Positions 35,622 through 44,004 of a stretch of DNA of 64,000 nucleotides are shown here, piece after piece. How positions within the stretch are numbered: the stretch's first letter is position 1; each line of letters begins with the position of its first letter. The notes beneath the pieces were generated by a model that saw nothing but the letters and a program-made list of their open reading frames with translations, searched no databases and had not been told where the DNA came from. A program made the translations under genes and the position numbers. This DNA is from Neisseriaceae bacterium PsAf (GTDB lineage: Bacteria; Pseudomonadota; Gammaproteobacteria; Burkholderiales; Neisseriaceae), in contig WNLJ01000023.1 in NCBI GenBank assembly GCA_017114885.1, positions 1-64,000 on the forward strand. The letters are read 5' to 3'.

Positions 35622-36469
35622 TTGATTGAGATTATTTTCTGAATAGTTAGACTTATTAGGTCTATATTTTTTTGAATATGAAATTCTTTTCTTAATTTAT
35701 TGTTTAGTAGAGCATATTTTGGTCGGATACTGTTAGGTGATGATTGGATAGGAGTAATGTCTGCTGATAGTTTAGGGTAGTTCTTAACGTATGTTTCAGC
35801 GATTATCTGAGCATATTCATACCATGAGAGAATCTCATCATCTGTAAAATGAATTAAACCTGATAGTTTAGGCTTCTGCTCTAGTAAATACTGAATAAAT
35901 AAGACTAGAGAATGACAAGAGGTAGGTTGGGTATAAGCATCATTTACAACGGACATGGGTTTCTTGTCTTTAATCTGCTGTATGATTTTAGTGATGAAAT
36001 TATTTCCAAAAGGGCTGTATAAGGACGAAGTACAGATAATAACTGCTTGAGGATTTTCTCTTAAAACAGCTTGTTCTCCTCGATATTTAGACAGTCCATA
36101 GTAATTGATTGGCTGGCACAAATCCTGTTCTGTATATAGATGATGCTTTTCTCCAGAAAAAACATAATTACTAGAGATATGTATAAGACCTATGCCATAT
36201 TGTTGTGTCAAAAAGGCTATTTCCCTAACGGCTAAGTGATTAATTTCATCACATAGTTTTTGTTCTATTTGAGCCAAATCAACATGATTGTAAGCCGCAA
36301 AATTGAGCACATAATCAGGTTTTAAATTAATTAGTGTGTTCTTGACTAAATTAGTATTGGTAATGTCTAAATCATATTTACTAAAAGCGTAAATATCATG
36401 TTGGATTTCTAAAATAGGGATAGCACTTTTTGCTAATTGTCCATGAGCTCCTGTGATTAAAATTCGCAT
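35618..36469 (-). CDS. rfbD: dTDP-4-dehydrorhamnose reductase-like SDR (RmlD family)
   Basis: The 283-residue NAD(P)-dependent reductase has an N-terminal GAHGQLAKSA dinucleotide-binding motif and the catalytic YYGLSKYRGE (YxxxK). The Ser/Thr is in HISSNYVFSG, as in RmlD/RfbD. RmlD completes dTDP-L-rhamnose for surface polysaccharides, but rfbA, rfbB and rfbC are not here, so the true substrate may differ. It starts 10 bases after the ppx stop on the same strand and is likely co-transcribed. The family call is firm; the gene symbol is tentative. Confidence 0.75.
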   Translation of the reverse strand: MRILITGAHGQLAKSAIPILEIQHDIYAFSKYDLDITNTNLVKNTLINLKPDYVLNFAAYNHVDLAQIEQKLCDEINHLAVREIAFLTQQYGIGLIHISSNYVFSGEKHHLYTEQDLCQPINYYGLSKYRGEQAVLRENPQAVIICTSSLYSPFGNNFITKIIQQIKDKKPMSVVNDAYTQPTSCHSLVLFIQYLLEQKPKLSGLIHFTDDEILSWYEYAQIIAETYVKNYPKLSADITPIQSSPNSIRPKYALLNNKLRKEFHIQKNIDLISLTIQKIISIN

Positions 36470-36479
36470 CTTATTATAA

Positions 36480-37970
36480 TTAGATTAATTTAATGACAAA
36501 GTCATAACTAATAAATTTCCAATAACTTGCTTCTTTTTCTAATACACTAGCGGTTAAAGGGTTGTCATCCATCCAAGATTTTTCTATTTTCAAAATAATA
36601 TTTTTATTTTTTTCGTCCAGTTTAATGGAAGTGCTATCAGGGATAGAAATACCATTTCTAGCACGACAGAATATAGTAGCCAGCCTCAAAGAAATAGTTG
36701 CATACCAAAGTTCTTTGGAGGTTAAATATCCTTGAACTTTTTTTAAATTGCCTTTATGACCAAGAATAATTAGCCCAGTAATGTATTGATCTTTACTAGA
36801 AAAACCGGACATATCGGCATTTTCTATAATATAAGATGAGTGTCTGTGGTAACCAGAATATGAAATAAATAAACCTATTTCATGTAACTTACTGGCCCAA
36901 GTGATGAAATGTTGCCATTGGGAAATTGATTGTTCAATAGGGTCGCTTCTGTTTAAACGATCAAAAAACTCCAATGCTAAACGACTAACATTATCAGCTT
37001 GTTTTTTATTAGCAAAATATCTGCTTTGAAAATTTTCCACTGTTTCATCTCGTAAGTCCTGATCGAGTTGCCGTCCTATAAAGTCATACAACACACCATC
37101 TCTTAAACCAGCATCTGTGACCTGCATTTCTTTAATTTTAAGTTCTTCAAAAATGGCAATCATGAGTGCAACACCACCAGCAAATACCTCTACGCGAGTA
37201 GATTTTATTTCTTTAAATTTAGCTTTTTCAACACTACCATATTTAATAATTTGATTTTTTAAAGAAACAAGAAAATCATAATCAAAAGCTTCTTTATTGG
37301 GATTATAAGCATGGTATAAAGCCCCTATTGCTTTAGCTGTTCCTGATGAGCCAATAGCAAAATCCCATTTTGATTCATTGATTTTTCTTCGAATCCTTTG
37401 TATTTCCGAACGAGCTGACTTGATGGCATTATCAAAATTTTTGTCAGTAATATTGTCTGTATCAAAAAAATGTTTGCTATAAGTTACGCAACCAATATTT
37501 AAGCTTTCAGTAATCTCTAGTTGCAAATCAAGACCAACGATAAATTCAGTTGATCCTCCTCCAATATCTACAATTAAAGCTCTTTTCCCATTAAAAGGAG
37601 TCATGTGCACGATGCCAGTATAAATTAATCGCGCCTCTTCATGTCCACCAACAATTTCAATTGGAAAACCTAAGGCTTCTTCTGCTCTTGGCATAAAAGA
37701 ATTAATATTTTTAGCAACTCTAAAAGTATTAGTTGCGACGACACGCACTTGGTTTTCTTTAAAACCACGTAGGCGCTCACCGAATTTTTGTAAACATTGT
37801 AAGGCTCTTTCTTGAGACTTATCATCTAAAAAATCGTTTTCATCCAACCCAGTAGCAAAATGAATCATATCTTTAATTGAATCGACAGTTTGGTATTGTC
37901 CATCGATATTTTTACTGATGGTGAGACGAAAACTATTAGATCCTAAGTCTCCGGTGGCGATGAAATCCAT
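36480..37970 (-). CDS. ppx: Exopolyphosphatase/guanosine pentaphosphatase (Ppx/GppA)
   Basis: The 496-residue protein of the ASKHA fold hydrolyses polyphosphate or pppGpp. The N-terminal GDLGSNSFRL phosphate loop, RVVATNTFRVAKN and DIGGGSTEFIVG motifs are complete, and a C-terminal HD-like domain (from about 310, with KLHEIGLFISYSGYHRHSSYII) follows. The length agrees with E. coli Ppx and GppA. The rfbD-like gene follows at 10 bases. It lies downstream of yidC, where mnmE is more often found. Confidence 0.92.
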   Translation of the reverse strand: MDFIATGDLGSNSFRLTISKNIDGQYQTVDSIKDMIHFATGLDENDFLDDKSQERALQCLQKFGERLRGFKENQVRVVATNTFRVAKNINSFMPRAEEALGFPIEIVGGHEEARLIYTGIVHMTPFNGKRALIVDIGGGSTEFIVGLDLQLEITESLNIGCVTYSKHFFDTDNITDKNFDNAIKSARSEIQRIRRKINESKWDFAIGSSGTAKAIGALYHAYNPNKEAFDYDFLVSLKNQIIKYGSVEKAKFKEIKSTRVEVFAGGVALMIAIFEELKIKEMQVTDAGLRDGVLYDFIGRQLDQDLRDETVENFQSRYFANKKQADNVSRLALEFFDRLNRSDPIEQSISQWQHFITWASKLHEIGLFISYSGYHRHSSYIIENADMSGFSSKDQYITGLIILGHKGNLKKVQGYLTSKELWYATISLRLATIFCRARNGISIPDSTSIKLDEKNKNIILKIEKSWMDDNPLTASVLEKEASYWKFISYDFVIKLI

Positions 37971-38154
37971 AATTAAAAAAAACCTTTACTAAAATTTTGA
38001 AATTTTACTATATTATAACTATAAAGGCTAATTTTGAATAACCTTACGTTCTTACTTAATATGTAGTGGAAAATTTATTTTTAGTAAATAATTTATCCAG
38101 TTTTTAATTTTCCAATTTAAATGGTTTTGATAGTTTTTAAAATAAAATTTTTAT

Positions 38155-38184
38155 TTTAAAAGGCTAGTAAAGTTATTAGCCTTT
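38155..38184 (-). terminator. Probable terminator of the rpmH-yidC operon
   Basis: AAAGGCTA (38159-38166) pairs with TAGCCTTT (38177-38184) around a 10-base loop, 15 bases past the yidC stop. On the minus strand the stem is followed by a short TTTT then AT-rich DNA, so the T-tract is modest. Confidence 0.55.
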
Positions 38185-38198
38185 GTTGGGAGTAAAAT

Positions 38199-39869
38199 TT
38201 ATTTAGATTTATTAACCATACCCGAATTATTCTCAATTGATTTATTAATACGCCACTGTTGCAATATAGTTAATATATTATTTACTAACCAGTAAAGTAC
38301 CAATCCGGAAGGAAAGAAGAAGAACATAATAGAAAATACTAGAGGTATTATCTTCATCATTTTTGCCTGCATAGGATCTGAAGGTGGAGGATTTAATTTT
38401 GTTTGTAGGAACATAGTTACAGCCATTAAAATTGGCAAAATGTAATATGGATCAGGTTTTGAAAGATCTGTAATCCAGCCAATCCAAGGTGCACCTCTTA
38501 ACTCGACTGAGTTAAATAAAGCCCAATACAAACCAATAAAGATTGGGAATTGTATTAGCATTGGTAAGCATCCACCGAGAGGATTTATTTTCTCTGTTTT
38601 ATACAATTCCATCATTTGTTGTTGCATTTTAACTTTGTCGTCGCCACTGTTTTCTTTAATTGCTTGCATCTTAGGGGCTACTTGACGCATTTTTGCCATG
38701 CTTTTACCTGAGGCAGAGTTAAGCGGATAGAGAATTATTTTTAATAAAATAACCAATATGATAATTGCCCAGCCCCAATTGTGTACAAATGATTCAATAT
38801 ATTGAAGTGCTATGAAAAGAGGATTGGCAAAAATATGCGACATTCCATAGTCTTTTACTAATGGTAAATTATCAGCAGCAGCTTTAAGTGCTTTGTACTC
38901 TTCTGGTCCTGAAAATAAACCAACGGTTAAAGCTTTAGTGTCATTGTTTTGAATTGTTGGTAACTGAGTTGTAAAGGCTACCTCATATAAATTATCACTT
39001 TGACGATGATTAAAAATTAATTGACAATTATTTACTTGACAAACAGTATCCATCCTTTTTTGTTTTAGTAAAAAGGTGGAAGTGAAGTAATGTTGTATAA
39101 TTCCTAACCAACCATTATCCGTTGCTTTGGGAAATTCTGCTTCTCCTTTGTCGATACTTTCAAATGAAATCTTTTTAAATTTATCTTCATCAGTATAAAC
39201 TACAGGACCCGTATAAAATTTAGTAAAAAAAGTACGTCCACCAGCAGGTGTCCCATCGTGTAACAAACGGTACATTGCAGTTAAGTATAATGGATTATCT
39301 TGATTGTTGGTAATAGTATATTTAAAATCAATAACATAATTATCTTTTTTAAAGATAAGCGATTTTTGAATATCTATTCCATCTGCGTTTTTATTTAACA
39401 CCACTTCAACTTGATCTTGTCCACCCAGCTGATAGTTGTCCGCAGATGCTGTAAAGGGAATATTTTCTAAAAAGAAATTATTATCAGCTCCAATCAAGCG
39501 GCTTTGTGCTGAGTAATGAACTGTTTCATCAAGTAATACCATATTAGTGTTTGGGTCATCGTTAGATTGATGCTTTAACAACTCTAAATAACGAATATCA
39601 CCCGTTGCTTCGTCTATCTTTGCAATATAGTTATCTGTTGTGACGGTGATTTCTTTTGAGTTCGTAAATGTACTATCAGCTGATGTGACAGGTACATTTG
39701 CGTTTTGGGGTGTATTTTGATCTGTAACCTCAGCAGTGGGAGTTTCATTATTTTCAACGGTCTTTTTTTCAGGAGGGAACAGCATGTTCCAGCCCAAAAT
39801 GAGCATTAAGGTTAATACTAAAAATATAATCGAATTTTTAGTGTAGTCTTTATTATTGTCAGGACTCAT
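38199..39869 (-). CDS. yidC: Membrane protein insertase YidC
   Basis: The 556-residue inner-membrane insertase has an N-terminal signal-anchor helix (SIIFLVLTLMLILGWNMLF) and a large periplasmic beta-sandwich domain (about 60-345). The conserved five-helix core follows, with FVHNWGWAIIILVILLKIILYPL, the MQQQMMELYKTEKINPLGGCLPMLIQFPIFIGLYW signature and PLVFSIMFFFFPSGLVLYW. It is complete. Start and yidD stop overlap (TAATG), giving coupled translation in the rpmH-rnpA-yidD-yidC unit. Confidence 0.97.
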   Translation of the reverse strand: MSPDNNKDYTKNSIIFLVLTLMLILGWNMLFPPEKKTVENNETPTAEVTDQNTPQNANVPVTSADSTFTNSKEITVTTDNYIAKIDEATGDIRYLELLKHQSNDDPNTNMVLLDETVHYSAQSRLIGADNNFFLENIPFTASADNYQLGGQDQVEVVLNKNADGIDIQKSLIFKKDNYVIDFKYTITNNQDNPLYLTAMYRLLHDGTPAGGRTFFTKFYTGPVVYTDEDKFKKISFESIDKGEAEFPKATDNGWLGIIQHYFTSTFLLKQKRMDTVCQVNNCQLIFNHRQSDNLYEVAFTTQLPTIQNNDTKALTVGLFSGPEEYKALKAAADNLPLVKDYGMSHIFANPLFIALQYIESFVHNWGWAIIILVILLKIILYPLNSASGKSMAKMRQVAPKMQAIKENSGDDKVKMQQQMMELYKTEKINPLGGCLPMLIQFPIFIGLYWALFNSVELRGAPWIGWITDLSKPDPYYILPILMAVTMFLQTKLNPPPSDPMQAKMMKIIPLVFSIMFFFFPSGLVLYWLVNNILTILQQWRINKSIENNSGMVNKSK

Positions 39870-40096
39870 TAATTCTCTCCATTTTTGTTTGGTACCGGAT
39901 CATAACCATGACCACCCCATGGGTGACAGCGCATAATTCTCTTAATTGAAAGCCAACCACCTTGAATAAATCCAAAACGGCGTAAAGACTCAATGGCATA
40001 TTGCGAACAAGTTGGGGAATAACGGCAAGTAGGTGGGAATAAAGGGCTAATTGCAATTTGGTAGAAACGAATTAATTTAATGAGTATGTAATTCAT
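39869..40096 (-). CDS. yidD: Membrane protein insertion efficiency factor YidD
   Basis: A 75-residue protein with the family pattern [27 protein letters not shown] and a following [13 protein letters not shown]. The conserved cysteines and an amphipathic N-terminal helix are present. It helps YidC/Sec insertion of membrane proteins. It overlaps rnpA by 4 bases and yidC by 1 base, so the genes are tightly coupled. Confidence 0.95.
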   Translation of the reverse strand: MNYILIKLIRFYQIAISPLFPPTCRYSPTCSQYAIESLRRFGFIQGGWLSIKRIMRCHPWGGHGYDPVPNKNGEN

Positions 40097-40452
40097 AAAA
40101 ACTTTTTCTGTATACGCTCTTTAAAACTATTTAGCTCTTGATTAATTTCTAAAAAATCATCATGATTAAATTTTTTTTTAACAAAAAAAATATAGTCACC
40201 CTTAGGTAATGATAACTTGTTATGTCGGAACCATTCCCTTATGATTCGTTTCATATAGTTTCTATCTACTGCTTTTTTGGAAATTTTTTTACTTACAATT
40301 AGCCCAAATCTTTGCTGATTTTGATTGCTTATATAATAAAAGATTCTCAGATTTCTCCCAGTATTAAATACTTTTTTATGTTTAAAAACTTCAGAAAAAT
40401 CTTTTTTATTTAATAATTTATCTGATTTTTTTAATAAAAAATTTTGATCCAC
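40093..40452 (-). CDS. rnpA: RNase P protein component
   Basis: The 119-residue basic protein binds rnpB RNA and the tRNA leader. The RNR signature appears as [17 protein letters not shown] (about 64-80), and the family's central cleft sequence [13 protein letters not shown] precedes it. The frame begins with a GTG at 40452, 18 bases after the rpmH stop. No Shine-Dalgarno is clear, so it probably depends on coupling with rpmH. The protein and RNA subunits of RNase P lie 8 kb apart. Confidence 0.93.
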   Translation of the reverse strand: MDQNFLLKKSDKLLNKKDFSEVFKHKKVFNTGRNLRIFYYISNQNQQRFGLIVSKKISKKAVDRNYMKRIIREWFRHNKLSLPKGDYIFFVKKKFNHDDFLEINQELNSFKERIQKKFL

Positions 40453-40470
40453 AGAAATCTATTATATCTA

Positions 40471-40605
40471 TTATACAGATAAACTTTTTCTGCCTTTTGC
40501 TCTTCTCGCTGCTAATACAGCTCTACCACCACGAGTTTTAGAACGAACCAAAAACCCATGAGTGCGTTTTCTTTTAGTAACAGACGGTTGAAATGTGCGT
40601 TTCAT
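40471..40605 (-). CDS. rpmH: 50S ribosomal protein L34
   Basis: A 44-residue highly basic protein, too short for many gene finders: [18 protein letters not shown] at the N-terminus and [20 protein letters not shown] at the C-terminus. This is the textbook L34 sequence. It opens the rpmH-rnpA-yidD-yidC operon on the minus strand behind a consensus promoter about 35 bases upstream. dnaA, often divergent from rpmH, is not found upstream. Confidence 0.98.
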   Translation of the reverse strand: MKRTFQPSVTKRKRTHGFLVRSKTRGGRAVLAARRAKGRKSLSV

Positions 40606-41192
40606 GATAAAAATCCTTAAACAAAACTTAAACGTGGCATTTTAGTTTTAATTGACTTTTTTGTCAATGAAAACATTGAACTTATTCGCTTATTTTGTAA
40701 ATGATCATCCTTATAATAATATTATAATTTTGTAAAAATTATTTAAATTATTTTCCAGGATACAATAATAAATATGTAGTTTTTTATCTTTCATGTGATT
40801 AAAATTTTTAAATGGTTAACAACTGATTGGTATATAATATAAAAAATATTTATAATGATTTCGAAAATAACTCAAATTTATATTTTGTTTTTCAGGGAAA
40901 ATTCAACGAAAACACCTAAGAAAACACCTAAAATTAAAAAAAGTAGTAGAGATAACTATTAGCCATGAGATAATTAATCTGAGAAGTGACATTATAAGGG
41001 TCGCATATCAATATTATTCGCTACTATTTCTAAAAAATAGTTATTTTATGTTTTTGAGCATAGACTTTATTATTAAATAATTCATTAATTTATATTAATT
41101 ATTCATCAACAAGGAGAGATCATTGAAAAGAAATATACTAAAAACATGGAACTATAATCATATATAGTTTTTTTATATAGTTTTTTTAAAAA
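40606..41192. other. Long AT-rich gene-free gap between rpmH and tRNA-Ser
   Basis: About 590 bases without a convincing gene. It holds the rpmH promoter, a direct 10-base repeat AAAACACCTA (40909-40918 and 40921-40930), and a 14-codon frame (41123-41167, TTG start) behind a good AAGGAGAG. A weak ACTATA/TATAGT hairpin with seven T bases follows at 41151-41174. In many bacteria dnaA and oriC lie upstream of rpmH, but I see no DnaA box (TTATCCACA or its complement) here. It could be a remnant left after rearrangement. Confidence 0.6.
40639..40667 (-). promoter_or_regulatory. Consensus-like sigma70 promoter of rpmH
   Basis: On the minus strand TTGACA (40667-40662) is followed after exactly 17 bases by TAAAAT (40644-40639). 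Transcription would start near 40632, giving a leader of about 27 bases before the rpmH ATG. The -35 lies in a TTGAC/GTCAA inverted repeat. Confidence 0.75.
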
Positions 41193-41284
41193 TGGCGGAG
41201 AGGAAGGGATTCGAACCCTCGATACGCTATTCACGTATACACGCTTTCCAGGCGTGCGACTTCAACCACTCATCCACCTCTCCG
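41193..41284 (-). tRNA. tRNA-Ser (GGA)
   Basis: On the minus strand the acceptor CGGAGAG pairs with CTCTCCG, followed by an encoded CCA. The anticodon loop CTGGAAA, closed by CACGC/GCGTG, shows anticodon GGA (Ser, UCC/UCU codons). A long variable arm (TATACGTGAATAGCGTA region) and the GGTTCGAAT T-arm confirm a class II serine tRNA. It begins only 8 bases after the pyrD stop codon, so it is probably cut out of a pyrD read-through transcript by RNase P and RNase E. Confidence 0.97.
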
Positions 41285-41292
41285 AAAGTTAA

Positions 41293-42318
41293 TTAATTAT
41301 AGATAATAGGTTCGTTACATATCTTAATACATTTGGTGACTAAACTAGGACCTTGATAGATTAATCCAGTATAAAGTTGTACGGCACTAGCACCTAATCT
41401 TAATTTATGTAAGGCATCCTTATTGGAGTTAATGCCGCCAACACCAATAACAGGAATACTATCATCTAATTCTTTTAGTAAAGCGGTTAATACTTCATTT
41501 GATTTATCAAATAGTGGGGCACCAGAAAGTCCGCCACTTTCCTTAGCAAGTGGACTATCCTCGATTGTTGATTTATCAACAGTTGTATTTGAGCAAACAA
41601 TTCCATCTAAAGAAACATTAATAGCCACCTTTGCAATATCTTTGATTTGTTCTGAGGTTAAATCAGGAGCAATTTTTACCAATAAAGGAACATATTTTTG
41701 GTGTTGAATTTCAAGATCTTTTTGAGCAGATTTTAAACTAGAAAGCAGATACTCGATATTGTCTTTGTTTTGCAAATCTCTTAAATCTTTAGTGTTAGGG
41801 GAGCTGATATTCACCACAACATATGAAGCATAAGGATAAATTTTAGTAAGACAAGTTAAGTAGTCTTCAACTGCATTTTCGATAGGTGTGTCCGCATTTT
41901 TACCAATATTAACTCCTAACACACCTTTATAATGAGACTCTTTAATTCGCTCTATCATGTAATCAATGCCTTTATTATTGAAGCCCATGCGATTAATAAT
42001 GGCATTTTTTTCAGGAATCCTAAATAATCTTGGCTTTGGATTTCCAGGTTGAGCTCTTGGCGTAACTGTACCTATTTCAATAAACCCAAATCCTAAAGAA
42101 GCCAATGCATCAATATATTCTCCATTTTTATCGAGTCCTGCTGCCAAACCAATAGGATTGGGAATTTCAAGTCCCATTAAAGTAGAAGGGTATTGAGCTA
42201 TAAAAAAAGGCTTTAAAAGATTAAAACGATAAAATAGTTTTAATAATTCTAATGAATAGATATGAGATTTTTCTTCATTTATTGAAAATAAAAATCGTCT
42301 AATTAAATTATAAAACAT
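41293..42318 (-). CDS. pyrD: Dihydroorotate dehydrogenase (quinone), class 2
   Basis: The protein of about 341 residues oxidises dihydroorotate with membrane quinone in pyrimidine synthesis. The N-terminal amphipathic helix (MFYNLIRRFLFSINEEKSH) marks the membrane-bound class 2 enzyme. FMN-binding blocks are GLAAGLDKNGEYIDAL, GFIEIGTVTP, NISSPNTKDLRDLQ with the catalytic serine, and IGVGGINS. I chose the ATG at 42318; an in-frame TTG at 42330 would add four residues. It follows sppA by about 18 bases and precedes tRNA-Ser by 8. Confidence 0.95.
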   Translation of the reverse strand: MFYNLIRRFLFSINEEKSHIYSLELLKLFYRFNLLKPFFIAQYPSTLMGLEIPNPIGLAAGLDKNGEYIDALASLGFGFIEIGTVTPRAQPGNPKPRLFRIPEKNAIINRMGFNNKGIDYMIERIKESHYKGVLGVNIGKNADTPIENAVEDYLTCLTKIYPYASYVVVNISSPNTKDLRDLQNKDNIEYLLSSLKSAQKDLEIQHQKYVPLLVKIAPDLTSEQIKDIAKVAINVSLDGIVCSNTTVDKSTIEDSPLAKESGGLSGAPLFDKSNEVLTALLKELDDSIPVIGVGGINSNKDALHKLRLGASAVQLYTGLIYQGPSLVTKCIKICNEPIIYN

Positions 42319-42336
42319 AACTAAATCCAATCATCA

Positions 42337-43302
42337 TTATTTCAAAGAGGAGTTTGCCCCAATCGCATTCCAAAGTACAGACTCCAAACTAACACGCATT
42401 GTTTTTTTGACATATTTTACCCAATCATCTTCAGGAGTATAATCAACTAACACAGGGTTTGGCATGATATTTCTAGAAACTGAATAGATACTGCCAAAAT
42501 CATCAATTAGACCTATATTTTTTCCTTCTATACCAGTAAAGATTCTTCCTGTGAATATATCAGAAGTTTCTTCCCATTTTAGTCGATCTCCTCTACCTTT
42601 TTTAACCGCATTGATGAATTCGCCGTGAATTTCATCTAATATTGAATTTAATATTTGAGTTTGTTCTGGTGTTTCTTCTTGAAATGGGCTACCAAGAGCT
42701 TTATTTCGACCCGCTGTTTTAGTTCTATCCTTAACCCCAAGTTTGTTGGCCAGTCCTCTTAAGTCATATCCAGGCATAATGACACCAATACTCCCAACGA
42801 CACTAGAAGGATTGGCATATATTTTATCAGTAGCAGACACAATATAGTAACAACCAGAAGCACACATATCACTGACTACTGTATAAATGGGAATGTTAGG
42901 ATATTTCTTTTTGTAGTGACTAATTTCTTGATAGGCAATATCTGAAATAACAGGAGAGCCACCAGGGCTATTTGCTTTAATAATAATTGCTTGAACATAT
43001 TCTCGATTAGAATAAATATCTTTTAAGCCATCTGTCAATTTATCAAGTGTTTCATTAGTGTCGGATATTTCCTCTGTTAAATCTAAAGTTGCGATGTGTT
43101 TGCTAAATCGACTATCATCGATGCTGATGAGCGAGAATAAAGGCATAATAAAAATAAAAATGAATAAGATTAGAATGATTGCCAAAATAATCCACAGCCA
43201 TTTTTTAGATTTTTTGGATTGTTTGTCTAAAAGCAACTTTTCGATAACTTCTCTTTGCCAAACTAATTCATCTTCAGTTTGTTTACTGTTTTCGTTTGCC
43301 AT
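42337..43302 (-). CDS. sppA: Signal peptide peptidase SppA-like, S49 family
   Basis: The 321-residue serine protease has one N-terminal membrane anchor (about 40-62, KKWLWIILAIILILFIFIFIMPLF) and a periplasmic catalytic domain. Family motifs are NSPGGSPVISD and the nucleophile region CASGCYYIVSATDKIYANPSSVVGSIGVI, with the catalytic lysine in the downstream DRTKTAGRNK block. It has the short single-domain form rather than the 618-residue E. coli type. It degrades leftover signal peptides. It sits between a HAD phosphatase and pyrD in a four-gene unit starting with rluC. Confidence 0.92.
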   Translation of the reverse strand: MANENSKQTEDELVWQREVIEKLLLDKQSKKSKKWLWIILAIILILFIFIFIMPLFSLISIDDSRFSKHIATLDLTEEISDTNETLDKLTDGLKDIYSNREYVQAIIIKANSPGGSPVISDIAYQEISHYKKKYPNIPIYTVVSDMCASGCYYIVSATDKIYANPSSVVGSIGVIMPGYDLRGLANKLGVKDRTKTAGRNKALGSPFQEETPEQTQILNSILDEIHGEFINAVKKGRGDRLKWEETSDIFTGRIFTGIEGKNIGLIDDFGSIYSVSRNIMPNPVLVDYTPEDDWVKYVKKTMRVSLESVLWNAIGANSSLK

Positions 43303-43348
43303 AATTTTAAATCCTACATAATTTAATTATTGTTTGATTATAACCGAA

Positions 43349-44002
43349 TTAAATGATTTTATCTGAAATCCAATCATAAAATTCTAAAAAATTAAGGAAA
43401 ATAGCTTTAGAGGGAACAGTTTGCAATAATTCTATTGAATGAGCTCCTGTGGTTAGACCTACAGCATCTGAATGAGCATTTTGAGCAGTTAATAAATCCA
43501 TAATGGTATCTCCAACCATTATTATCTCATTAGGGTAGATACCTAATTCATCACAAATACTCAAAATCATATCAGGGTTGGGCTTCGAGTGGCACTCATT
43601 GACTGTTCTGGTTGTGGCAAATAAACTTTTAACTCCAGTATCCTCTAAGCCTTTATCCAAGCCAACTCTACTCTTGCCTGTGGCAATGGCTAATAAAGTT
43701 TTTTGAGCAAGGTTTGGTAAAAGCTCCTTAACATCAGGAAATAGGACTGCTGGATTATCTGCTTTAAAATAATCCCTACGATAATACTTAATAAACTCTT
43801 CTAAAAGTTCTGGCGTTACATCGGAAAATAGAATGTCACAAGCCTCTGTATGGGGCAAACCTATGGTTTTTTTTATGTGCTCTATAGGTGGAATAGGTTT
43901 GTTTAATTTTTTTAAGGCAAATAAGGTAGCGCTCAGTATTTGTTTGGTTGAGTCTGCAAGGGTGCCATCCCAATCAAAAATAATTGCTTTGTGTTGATTC
44001 AT
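43349..44002 (-). CDS. HAD-superfamily phosphatase (Gph-like)
   Basis: The 217-residue HAD-IA hydrolase has motif I DWDGTLADS (about 10-18), motif II ATGKSR, motif III lysine in the ECHSKPNPDM block, and motif IV MVGDTIMDL. The four-helix cap lies between I and II, as in phosphoglycolate phosphatase and pyrophosphatase PpaX. Substrate specificity cannot be read from the sequence. It follows rluC by 2 bases, a frequent neighbour pair in proteobacteria, so it is in the same operon. Confidence 0.88.
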   Translation of the reverse strand: MNQHKAIIFDWDGTLADSTKQILSATLFALKKLNKPIPPIEHIKKTIGLPHTEACDILFSDVTPELLEEFIKYYRRDYFKADNPAVLFPDVKELLPNLAQKTLLAIATGKSRVGLDKGLEDTGVKSLFATTRTVNECHSKPNPDMILSICDELGIYPNEIIMVGDTIMDLLTAQNAHSDAVGLTTGAHSIELLQTVPSKAIFLNFLEFYDWISDKII

Positions 44003-44004
44003 AT

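Noticed and set aside
40855-40962. 35-codon ATG frame with TPKKTPK and the direct repeat AAAACACCTA
   Set aside because: No ribosome-binding site and no recognisable protein; the repeat occurs only twice. Treated as gene-free DNA.
40606-41192. Chromosomal origin upstream of rpmH
   Set aside because: No TTATCCACA-type DnaA boxes and no dnaA gene were seen; AT-richness alone is not evidence in this genome.
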